From NCBI GenBank assembly GCA_030019075.1, contig JASEHD010000015.1, forward strand, positions 1 through 38,050: a stretch of 38,050 nt of DNA, given 5' to 3'. The position numbers were made by a program, and so were the translations under genes. This document shows, piece after piece, positions 9,001 to 15,860 of this stretch (position 1 is the stretch's first letter; each line of letters begins with the position of its first letter). The stretch is from Bacteroidota bacterium. Lineage in GTDB: Bacteria; Bacteroidota; Ignavibacteria; UBA10030; SZUA-254. The notes below the pieces were generated by a model. The model made no database searches. It was not told the origin of the DNA and worked only from the letters and a program-made list of their open reading frames with translations.

Positions 9001-9155
9001 CGTCATTCCGAACGTATCGACTGAGCTCGACGAAGTCTTGATTCGGAATCTATACCTTGCAAACGAGCTTGCTTTGTGTACTTGCCTGCTGCAAGCAGGG
9101 ATGCTGAAACCCGCCTGCCAAAGTTGTACAGCGGGCAGGCAAGTTCAGCATGACG
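9001..9155. repeat. REP-like composite repeat bounded by CGTCAT/ATGACG
   Basis: The block begins CGTCATTCCGAA and ends TTCAGCATGACG, with internal hairpins such as CCCGCCTGCC/GGGCAGGC (about 9109-9140) and GATGCTGAA/TTCAGCAT. The left end equals the inner arm of the element at 3848. It fills the gap between the pirin start and the next gene. Confidence 0.7.
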
Positions 9156-9185
9156 CGAGATTTTTAAACAGCATTGATGCGTTCA

Positions 9186-9452
9186 TTACCCGCTCAGCCA
9201 CAGGATTTTCGGTGCTCCGATCACGCTGGACATTTCTCCATGATCGCTCGCATCCGGATTTTGAGTAAATGCTTTTGCTTTGTTCAGATCGTCGACTCTG
9301 AATAAGAGAACAACCAAATTTAGATCGACAGTGTCGCGCAAAAGATGAAGAAGATGCAACCCGGCTTTGCGTTGAGCTTCAGCGTCTGCATCGAAAATAC
9401 GCTTCCACTTTGTGAAGTCGGCAACTTTGTGTGTAACGAGGAGATAACGCAT
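9186..9452 (-). CDS. Small dimeric alpha/beta-barrel-like protein
   Basis: This 88-residue protein starts MRYLLVTHKVADFTKWKRIF, followed by GLHLLHLLRDTVDLNLVVLL and FRVDDLNKAKAFTQNPD. The alternating strand/helix pattern and these motifs resemble stand-alone dimeric alpha/beta-barrel (ABM- or cyclase-like) proteins. No active-site residue can be named, and the substrate is unknown. AAGGC lies upstream of the ATG. It lies immediately downstream of the toxin gene on the same strand, but the genes flanking the toxin-antitoxin pair are probably independent of it. Confidence 0.65.
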   Translation of the reverse strand: MRYLLVTHKVADFTKWKRIFDADAEAQRKAGLHLLHLLRDTVDLNLVVLLFRVDDLNKAKAFTQNPDASDHGEMSSVIGAPKILWLSG

Positions 9453-9465
9453 AGTGTTGCCTTAA

Positions 9466-9792
9466 TTATCTTAATAACCGTTCTTGAAGGATTGATTGAA
9501 TATCGCGACGTCCATCTAAAATGCAATGTACTAAAACTGAAGTCGATTCAATTGAATATAAAATGCGATATGGTTTAAATCGTATTTCGCGGAATTCAAC
9601 AACCCCGATTTCAAATAGCTCGGGAGGAACATCTCCCCGGTGAGGTAATAATTTAAGTTTATAACAAACTCTTTTTAAGGAATTGAACAGCTTATCGGCA
9701 CGCTCAATCGAGTCATTCAGAGTGACATATCTGTAAATATCAAACAGATCATCCTCTGCGTCGACATCGAAAAGGACATTATATTTTTTCAT
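9466..9792 (-). CDS. parE: RelE/ParE-type toxin
   Basis: The 108 residues fit the RelE/ParE superfamily: a strand MKKYNVLFDVDAEDDLFDIY, a helix pair with LFNSLKRVCYKLKLLPHRG, and the terminal sheet VVEFREIRFKPYRILYSIE ending VHCILDGRRDIQSIL. The FKPYRILY and DGRRD patterns are typical of ParE. ParE toxins target gyrase while RelE toxins cleave mRNA; the sequence does not decide between them, though it looks closer to ParE. The ATG lies 14 bases inside the end of the antitoxin gene, the usual translationally coupled arrangement. Confidence 0.85.
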   Translation of the reverse strand: MKKYNVLFDVDAEDDLFDIYRYVTLNDSIERADKLFNSLKRVCYKLKLLPHRGDVPPELFEIGVVEFREIRFKPYRILYSIESTSVLVHCILDGRRDIQSILQERLLR

Positions 9793-10069
9793 CGTTAAAT
9801 GCCCGGATTCTTTTTTCTAAGCTTGTGAAGGTATCATTCATCGACTTTACATTTCCCCGCTTTGCCTGTTGTTTGCTGCGGGTCAGAATTTTAAGCAACG
9901 CCAGAGTTTCTTGCATACGCTCATATATTTTAATATCCAGAACAACAACTTTCGCTTCTCCGTTATGTGTAATTACGAGAGTATTTTTATTGTTCGTTAT
10001 ATCGCGTATCAGTTCTGACGCGTGTGCCTTCAGGTAACTGATCGGCTTAACTGCTGTACTTAGTTTCAT
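9779..10069 (-). CDS. Phd/YefM-type antitoxin
   Basis: This 96-residue protein carries the N-terminal Phd/YefM DNA-binding fold: VKPISYLKAHASELIRDI followed by NTLVITHNGEAKVVVLDIKI. A C-terminal toxin-neutralising tail of charged residues comes after it. It precedes and overlaps the ParE-like toxin by 14 bases. The ATG has a GGAG ribosome site five bases upstream, and a perfect 11-bp inverted repeat lies immediately before that, consistent with autorepression by the antitoxin/toxin complex. Confidence 0.88.
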   Translation of the reverse strand: MKLSTAVKPISYLKAHASELIRDITNNKNTLVITHNGEAKVVVLDIKIYERMQETLALLKILTRSKQQAKRGNVKSMNDTFTSLEKRIRAFNDEKI

Positions 10070-10080
10070 AACATCTCCAT

Positions 10081-10107
10081 AATATCGACTACAATATAGT
10101 CGATATT
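10081..10107 (-). promoter_or_regulatory. Palindromic operator of the Phd/ParE module
   Basis: AATATCGACTA (10081-10091) and its exact complement (10097-10107) flank a five-base spacer. The site lies 11 bases upstream of the antitoxin ATG, directly before its ribosome site. Phd/YefM antitoxins typically repress their own promoters through such palindromes; that this is the bound site is inferred. Confidence 0.7.
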
Positions 10108-10142
10108 TAGGTCATGTGCAAATAGAGTATTCTTTCTCCCAT

Positions 10143-10318
10143 GTGTCACGAACCATCAAAGTGTCCGAGAATATCTTATGTTGTCATGTTGATTCCGCTT
10201 TAGCGGGAGATACATCTCGAATCAACAAAACTGCATCAGATTCTTCACTTCGCTACGCTCGTTCAGAATGACAGCTCTGGTTTTTTCAGTTCTAAAATAA
10301 ACTCCCATTCCGTGACAC
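10143..10318. repeat. Composite repeat with GTGTCACG ends and internal TGTCAT/ATGACA element
   Basis: GTGTCACG at 10143-10150 is inverted as CGTGACAC at 10311-10318. Inside it, 10182-10273 begins TGTCAT and ends ATGACA, resembling the other REP-like blocks (3848, 9001). The left 14 bases, GTGTCACGAACCAT, recur exactly at 11280-11293. The block overlaps the 3' end of the VOC gene and supplies its tail and stop. Confidence 0.65.
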
Positions 10319-10605
10319 TTAGACCATGACTGCAATTCGATCATATTTCCTTCCGGATCTGCAACATAGCACCAAGTAACTTTGGATTGAAAGGTTGGTT
10401 GGAGCGTAACAATTTCACCAACCGCACTGCCGCCTGTAGCTAAAACCTCAGCGTGGTCTTTGGCTACGTCTTCAACGATAAATGCAATAAAGTGATGCTC
10501 CGGAGGAACCGCTACGCAACCAAACACCTGTTGATAGAAACGTGCAAGCTCACACCAATTCTTTGCGATGAGATTTGTGTGGGCATATTTTGATTTAATC
10601 GACAT
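10222..10605 (-). CDS. VOC (glyoxalase-like) protein, internally deleted with repeat-derived tail; probable remnant
   Basis: The N-terminus MSIKSKYAHTNLIAKNW and FYQQVFGCVAVPPE is a normal VOC-family opening. The C-terminal half (FIAFIVEDVAKDHAEVLATG, then WCYVADPEGNMIELQSW) is a normal VOC ending. Between PPE and HHFIAF, members I know carry roughly 50 further residues (the strand and loop region GVHLR..LEIF); here they are absent, in frame. After ELQSW, where such proteins usually end, about 30 extra residues (from SKCHGMGV) are read from the GTGTCACG/REP repeat. Loss of a metal-ligand strand makes glyoxalase-type activity unlikely. It is probably a decaying gene that still forms an open frame. 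Confidence 0.6.
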   Translation of the reverse strand: MSIKSKYAHTNLIAKNWCELARFYQQVFGCVAVPPEHHFIAFIVEDVAKDHAEVLATGGSAVGEIVTLQPTFQSKVTWCYVADPEGNMIELQSWSKCHGMGVYFRTEKTRAVILNERSEVKNLMQFC

Positions 10606-10701
10606 CAGTAACTTCTTAATTATCTACAGATCTGATTTGTATCATCTATGTTGCCTACACCGAAACCACTTTTGTTCGGGTAGCCGTTTGTAGGTATTCT
10701 T

Positions 10702-11073
10702 CTATAATTCAAGCCGGTCAAAACTTTTCTTAGTGATCTCCGCTTTCACATTACTGGTGTGAGCAATACCTTCGGGTTCAAATAGTATAAGCTTGACATG
10801 ACCGCGAGGAACAACACGATGCTCTAAACCACGTTGAACAATATAAAATTCACCAGCGTGGAGAGTAAAACTTTTGTCCTTTTCATATATATCGAGTATT
10901 CCATCTACTACAAAGAACATTTCGTCTTCGTCATCGTGCGTGTGCCATGGAACTTTATCTCCTTCTAACCTCACAAGCAACACATGTTGACCATTCAAAT
11001 CAGCTACTATTTTTGGTGAGAAGATGTCGTTAAACTTCTCAAAGCACTTTTCAATATTTACGACTCTCGCCAC
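10702..11073 (-). CDS. Single-domain cupin protein
   Basis: This 123-residue protein has cupin motif 1, HTHDDEDEMFFVVDG, with the two metal-binding His and the Glu, then motif 2 in GEFYIVQRGLEHRVVPRGHV with its His. The substrate cannot be told; small cupins include isomerases, dioxygenases and sugar-binding proteins. The start is GTG with AGAGGAAG about six bases upstream. It lies in a cluster of small single-domain enzymes (pirin, barrel, VOC) separated by repeats, without evidence that they form one pathway. Confidence 0.85.
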   Translation of the reverse strand: MARVVNIEKCFEKFNDIFSPKIVADLNGQHVLLVRLEGDKVPWHTHDDEDEMFFVVDGILDIYEKDKSFTLHAGEFYIVQRGLEHRVVPRGHVKLILFEPEGIAHTSNVKAEITKKSFDRLEL

Positions 11074-11420
11074 TTACTTCCTCTATATGTAAACTATTAA
11101 TATCTGGTTTCAACTTAACTGAGCAAATCACCGATTTTATTCTAAGATTCATGATTCACATTAAAGGTTATATCTTGTAAGGTTGGTGAACTTTATCAGC
11201 AAGTTCTCATTCAGCAACAATTTCATCCTTGTAAAGTTAAATTCAAGCTTTGGCACCGATCTTTCCTCTTTTTTACCGGGTGTCACGAACCATTTCGTGA
11301 CACAAGGGTGATGTACAGGTTTTAATAGCATCATCAATGTCATGGTGTGGACCTTGAATATTATACAAAATCAAATTCTTACGACATTAACTTGAGCGAC
11401 CTGTTATGTTATATATAGAT
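11074..11420. other. Intergenic spacer with GTGTCACG palindrome
   Basis: AT-rich sequence without a convincing gene. Its one clear structure is the perfect 10-bp inverted repeat at 11280-11303. A 60-codon open frame on the minus strand (11161-11343) runs through that palindrome and has no family resemblance or ribosome site, so it is left out. Confidence 0.5.
11280..11303. repeat. GTGTCACGAA perfect palindrome
   Basis: GTGTCACGAA (11280-11289), a CCAT loop, and the exact complement (11294-11303). The left arm plus loop is identical to 10143-10156. It could form a strong hairpin, but no T-run follows on either strand. Confidence 0.8.
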
Positions 11421-12077
11421 TCATTTTAAAATAACACCCCATTCGGTAACAGTAAATCCGCTTCTAACAAATTTAGGTACTGTTGGAGTAATAAGTTTTG
11501 GGATCATGTCTTCTGAACTTTGAATCACATAGAAGAGTCGAAGTATGTTGTCGGGCGGTTCTGAAATATTTAGTTGTATCACTTTTTCGATATCCGTCGA
11601 ATACTGAGGATAAATTATATAGAGGGGGTAATCCGACAGTCTAGGTACCCAATATTCCGTGAAGTCAAATATCTCACTATCGTTAAAACCTGTCCTACGA
11701 AGATTGGCGTTGAAGAAAGATGAAAGAGTATCTCTACTAACTACCCAGCCAAAATTGTACTGATAAGCATCTGGAGTCTGGCTTTCATAAAAAAGGAAAT
11801 CGTATTGCTGGTTTATTTTACCCGATGGATTTACTTCAACATTCCAACCATTTTGGTATGAAGGTATTGATTGAATTATTCTACCTCCTAACGGAAACAA
11901 CAACTTGATAGAAAGATTGCATTTTGCTTTCGGATATAAATAGATATTGGGTTTCCGTACTTCCACTATTGATGAGTCATGATCTGATGATTCTGTGGGA
12001 CTTTTCTTACATCCCATACTTGTTATTAGGGAAAATATTGGAATGGCAAAAAGACATATTAAGATGATATTTTTCAT
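11421..12077 (-). CDS. Conserved lipoprotein with KPNIYLYP motif
   Basis: Starting at the ATG at 12077 (AAGGGTG upstream), the protein has a lipoprotein signal: MKNIILICLFAIPIFSLIT then SMGC as lipobox. A low-complexity linker follows, then a domain beginning VRKPNIYLYPKAKCNLSIKL with YQNGWNVEVNPSGKIN and YDFLFYES. I recognise this as a conserved family of unknown function seen in scattered bacteria, marked by the KP.IYLYP opening. The C-terminus ends FTVTEWGVIL. A longer frame back to 12140 lacks a signal at its N-terminus and is not preferred. About 218 residues. No functional partner is evident nearby. Confidence 0.75.
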   Translation of the reverse strand: MKNIILICLFAIPIFSLITSMGCKKSPTESSDHDSSIVEVRKPNIYLYPKAKCNLSIKLLFPLGGRIIQSIPSYQNGWNVEVNPSGKINQQYDFLFYESQTPDAYQYNFGWVVSRDTLSSFFNANLRRTGFNDSEIFDFTEYWVPRLSDYPLYIIYPQYSTDIEKVIQLNISEPPDNILRLFYVIQSSEDMIPKLITPTVPKFVRSGFTVTEWGVILK

Positions 12078-12331
12078 TTTAGTAACACCCTTTCTTCGTG
12101 TGAGTATTTTCTCATAGCAGCCAGAAGCATTCTTTCTCACTCTAATTTAATATGGTTTAATGTACAAAGAAATAATAAATAAAATCAAATTTATGCTCAG
12201 TTATAAACGAGTTCTCCGCTGTCGCCTTTTACCTTGTGGAGGACAAGCACTCTTGAATTGCGTTGTTCACGCGTGTGGGCACACCCCTAAATTCCCTCTC
12301 GCCAGGGATGAAGCGCAATTGAGAGAGGACT

Positions 12332-14005
12332 TTATTGCCGTATCAGCTTCTTATACTTAATCCGATGTGGCCTCTCGGCTTCGATGCCAAGTTGTTTCTT
12401 TCTGTGCTCCTCGAATTCAGAATAATTTCCGTCAAACCAAATCGCTTCACTGTTTCCTTCAAATGCAAGGATGTGTGTAGCGACGCGGTCGAGGAACCAA
12501 CGGTCGTGTGTAATGATAACTGCACAGCCGGCGAAATTTAAGAGCGCTTCTTCAAGTGCGCGGAGTGTGTTAACATCGAGATCGTTTGTCGGTTCGTCGA
12601 GAAGTAGAACATTTGCACCGGTTCTTAAAATTTTGGCAAGATGCACGCGATTACGCTCGCCGCCCGAGAGAACACCAACCGGTTTCTGTTGGTCTGTGCC
12701 GCTAAAATTAAATCTTGCAACATAGGCGCGTGAGTTTACTTCTCGGTTACCAAGCTTAATTAAATCTTCGCCGCCTGAAATTTCCTGCCAGATTGTTTTA
12801 TTCGGATCGAGTGGTCGGTTCTGATCTACATAAGCAAGTTTGACCGTTTCACCGATTGCAATTGTTCCGGCATCCGGTTTCTCCTGACCGATGATCATTC
12901 GAAATAAAGTTGTCTTGCCCGCACCGTTCGGTCCAATAATCCCGATGATGCCACCTGGAGGTAAACTGAAATTGAGATTTTCATAAAGAATAATATCGCC
13001 GTATGATTTCGCAACATTTTCGGCTCGAATCATTACATCGCCAAGGCGTGGACCGGGTGGAATGTAAATTTCAAGTTCATCACTGCGTTTATCATTTTCT
13101 TCGGCAAGCATTTTTTCGTAGGCAGCAATGCGGGCTTTACTTTTAGCATGTCGTCCTTTCGGATTCAGTCTAACCCATTCAAGCTCGCGCTGTAAAACTT
13201 TCTGCCGTTTCGATTCCTGTTTCTCTTCAACAGCGAGTCGTCCCTGCTTCTGTTCAAGCCATGATGAATAATTGCCCTGAAAGGGAATCCCCTCACCCCG
13301 ATCAAGCTCCAAAATCCATCCGGCAACATTATCGAGGAAGTAGCGGTCGTGCGTTACAGCGATTACCGTTCCTTTGTATTTTGAAAGATGATGCTCAAGC
13401 CATGCAACCGATTCTGCATCTAAGTGATTAGACGGTTCGTCGAGAAGTAGAACATCAGGTCCCTGCAAAAGTAGACGACACAATGCCACACGACGTCGCT
13501 CGCCACCGGAAATTATCGAGACAGAAGTTTCAGATGGTGGACAGCGGAGTGCATCCATAGCTTGTTCAAGTTTACTGTCGATGTCCCATGCACCAATATG
13601 ATCGATCTTTTCCTGTAGTATACCTTGCTTCTCAAGCAATGTGTCATAATCTGCATCCGGCTCGGAGAATTTAGCGCTGATGGCTTCGTATTCTTTAAGA
13701 AGGTTAACGGTTGATTGAACTCCTTCTTCAACAATTTCTTTCACGGTTTTCGTTTCATCCAACTCTGGTTCCTGAGGAAGATAACCGAAGGTAATGTCTT
13801 TCTGTGCGGTTATCTGACCGATGTAATCCTGATCCACACCGGCAATGATCCGGAGGAGTGTACTTTTACCTGAGCCGTTCAGACCGAGTACACCAATCTT
13901 CGCTCCGTAAAAGAACGAGAGATAAATATCTTTTAAAACTTGCTTGTTGGGTTTATGAACCTTCCCAACACCAATCATGGAGAATATGATTTTGTTGTCT
14001 GGCAT
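12332..14005 (-). CDS. ettA: Energy-dependent translational throttle protein EttA (ABC-F)
   Basis: EttA binds the ribosomal E site and gates early elongation according to ATP/ADP ratio. The 557 residues match the family length of about 555. Cassette 1 has GLNGSGKST, ISGGERRRVALC and LLLDEPSNHLD. The long arm and linker region contains the hallmark RELEWVRLNPKGRHAKSKAR. Cassette 2 has GPNGAGKTT, LSGGERNRVHLAK and LLLDEPTNDLD, each followed by THDRYFLD or THDRWFLD. The N-terminus MPDNKIIFSMIGVGKVHKP is also typical. This is the second ABC-F gene in the window, distinct from 5873-7855. No clear Shine-Dalgarno sequence precedes the ATG. Confidence 0.96.
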   Translation of the reverse strand: MPDNKIIFSMIGVGKVHKPNKQVLKDIYLSFFYGAKIGVLGLNGSGKSTLLRIIAGVDQDYIGQITAQKDITFGYLPQEPELDETKTVKEIVEEGVQSTVNLLKEYEAISAKFSEPDADYDTLLEKQGILQEKIDHIGAWDIDSKLEQAMDALRCPPSETSVSIISGGERRRVALCRLLLQGPDVLLLDEPSNHLDAESVAWLEHHLSKYKGTVIAVTHDRYFLDNVAGWILELDRGEGIPFQGNYSSWLEQKQGRLAVEEKQESKRQKVLQRELEWVRLNPKGRHAKSKARIAAYEKMLAEENDKRSDELEIYIPPGPRLGDVMIRAENVAKSYGDIILYENLNFSLPPGGIIGIIGPNGAGKTTLFRMIIGQEKPDAGTIAIGETVKLAYVDQNRPLDPNKTIWQEISGGEDLIKLGNREVNSRAYVARFNFSGTDQQKPVGVLSGGERNRVHLAKILRTGANVLLLDEPTNDLDVNTLRALEEALLNFAGCAVIITHDRWFLDRVATHILAFEGNSEAIWFDGNYSEFEEHRKKQLGIEAERPHRIKYKKLIRQ

Positions 14006-14060
14006 GAGATGGAAATATACGAAAATGAGGGCTTAGAACGAAAAAGGTTGGTTTATATCC

Positions 14061-14822
14061 TTAGTCATCTCTCTTAAAAACAAAAGCGTGATTTTCAAAT
14101 GCAGGTAGATTCAAAAACCTCCCATGATTATAGAAATAAATTTCCTTATAACCAAGGTCTGTCATTACATTACGGAGGTTCTTATCTGTTATACCCCATT
14201 GCGAGATGTTATGTATGTCAATCCATGGTTTATGATATTCGGGGTGAATATCTAACCTATGTTCATAAACATACTTGTAAAATTCCTTCCGATAATCTGA
14301 GGTCAGCTCAATATATCTCTCAAGAGGTAAATCTGTGAGGCGGATCGTTTCATCTCCTTGAATAAATTGTTGATTATAGATAACAAAACATTGAGCGACA
14401 TGCGAGTATACTTCGAGTACCTCATTCCAATTCGGATTAGCTTGGTGCAGTAAAACATCGAAGAAATAAAGAACGTCTACTTTTCCTATTGCCTTAACGA
14501 CTGATTTTTCCATAAAATCGCCGCGGATGATCTGAAGATTCTGGTAGTTTTTTAATTTCTTATAAAACCTAATCGGATAATCAGTATCTACGAGGACTCC
14601 TCTTTTTATGGTGAAATTCTTAAGAGTATGGAAAGTGTAAGCAGCATTTACTTTCCACACACCTCCGAGGTCAGCAAACGATTCAGCTTCAGGTGAAATT
14701 GTTTTGAATGTGAGATTAATCAGATGAAGTTTATCGCGGTTCACATAGATGTTGTAACCCTGCAGTAGATTCGGTAGGTTCCGCATTGCCTTCGTTATTT
14801 TCCGGTACAAGGTAGCCGCCAT
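14061..14822 (-). CDS. SAM-dependent methyltransferase-like protein
   Basis: About 253 residues. The Rossmann-type motif I appears as SFADLGGVWKVNAAYTFH, followed by an acidic strand end (GVLVDTDYP), NLQIIRGDFMEKSV and then GKVDVLYFFDVLLH. These correspond to motifs I, II and IV of class I methyltransferases. The acceptor is unknown. The ATG at 14822 has GGAG four bases upstream (GGAGTGTA) and is preferred over a GTG at 14846. It sits between ettA and arsM on the same strand but with gaps over 50 bases, so co-transcription is uncertain. Confidence 0.7.
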   Translation of the reverse strand: MAATLYRKITKAMRNLPNLLQGYNIYVNRDKLHLINLTFKTISPEAESFADLGGVWKVNAAYTFHTLKNFTIKRGVLVDTDYPIRFYKKLKNYQNLQIIRGDFMEKSVVKAIGKVDVLYFFDVLLHQANPNWNEVLEVYSHVAQCFVIYNQQFIQGDETIRLTDLPLERYIELTSDYRKEFYKYVYEHRLDIHPEYHKPWIDIHNISQWGITDKNLRNVMTDLGYKEIYFYNHGRFLNLPAFENHAFVFKRDD

Positions 14823-14963
14823 TACACTCCGATAAAGATGTTGCACTCTGTTCTATTCAATTTATTTTTCATTGTGTGGTTCTCCTTATTCTATCCATGA
14901 TAGCCAATCCTATCTTCTTTTCTTTGATTGCTTGGTAAAAGATTGTATGAATAGACGCAAAAA

Positions 14964-15704
14964 TCATTTATATCCTTCGACTGTTACACTCGAGAAACCG
15001 TAATCAGTATTTCCCTTCGGATATGAGAAATTCTTGGCATCGATAATCCGGATGTTTTTAAAACCGGTTTCCTTTATTATCTTCAGATACTCTTGTTGAT
15101 CCAATGCACCAGCGATGCAACCAGCCCACATCTCTACATCTTTTCGAATATTTTCAGGGACTTTGCCGAAGGTAACGATATCTGAAACGGTAAAGTGTCC
15201 ACCAATTTTTAGAACTCGGAAAAGCTCCATAAACACACGATGCTTATCTGGTGCAAGATTGATGACACAATTTGAAATGGCAACATCAACAGTCGCATCT
15301 TCTAATGGTAATGATTCAATATCACCGAGACGGAACTCGACATTCGTGTAACCGCCCTTTACAGCATTCACCCGTGCCCGATCGATCATCTCCTGTGTCA
15401 TATCAACGCCGATAACGCGCCCCTTCGGTCCTACAGTTTTTGAAGCGAGGAAAACGTCGACTCCTGCACCGCTCCCGAGATCGAGCACAGTATCACCCTG
15501 TTTAATTCCGGCATGTTCCGTCGGTATGCCGCAGCCAAGACCAAGATTCGCTTCCGCAACATCTTCCCCCCTCTTGCCATAGTCGACAAGCGTGGTTATC
15601 GTATCCTCTTTATCGCAACAAGAAGGTGCACATCCGCAGCTGCGCTCACGTGCAATTTCTGCATAATGCTTCCTGACTTCATTTTTAATATTCGTTTTAT
15701 CCAT
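14964..15704 (-). CDS. arsM: Arsenite S-adenosylmethyltransferase
   Basis: ArsM methylates As(III) with SAM in the cytoplasm. Motif I is VLDLGSGAGVDVFLAS, followed by GVDMTQEMIDRARVNA and FRLGDIESLPL. The three cysteine positions conserved in ArsM are present: LGLGCGIP, SNCVINL and WAGCIAGAL. There is also an extra Cys cluster near the N-terminus (RSCGCAPSCC). The ATG at 15704 has AAGGA eight bases upstream; an ATG at 15722 overlaps that site and is not preferred. No arsR or other ars gene is next to it, so any arsenic-responsive control is not visible here. Confidence 0.92.
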   Translation of the reverse strand: MDKTNIKNEVRKHYAEIARERSCGCAPSCCDKEDTITTLVDYGKRGEDVAEANLGLGCGIPTEHAGIKQGDTVLDLGSGAGVDVFLASKTVGPKGRVIGVDMTQEMIDRARVNAVKGGYTNVEFRLGDIESLPLEDATVDVAISNCVINLAPDKHRVFMELFRVLKIGGHFTVSDIVTFGKVPENIRKDVEMWAGCIAGALDQQEYLKIIKETGFKNIRIIDAKNFSYPKGNTDYGFSSVTVEGYK

Positions 15705-15860
15705 TAGAATTATCCTTTCCATATATGTTTAAATATATTAAAATGAGTTATTAAAAAGAAGAAAATTCAAATTGTATCTGCTCATACCATTTCGTATATT
15801 CTTGTACAATAATTTTACGAAGATTTTAATAATATCATAATTTCATTCAGGAGAACTTCC

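Noticed and set aside
11161-11343. 60-codon open frame on the minus strand
   Set aside because: It runs through the GTGTCACG palindrome, has no ribosome site and no family resemblance.
12260-12331. Possible terminator (CCTCTC/GAGAGG and GTGT/ACAC hairpins) after ettA
   Set aside because: The stems are short and no T-run follows on the relevant strand.
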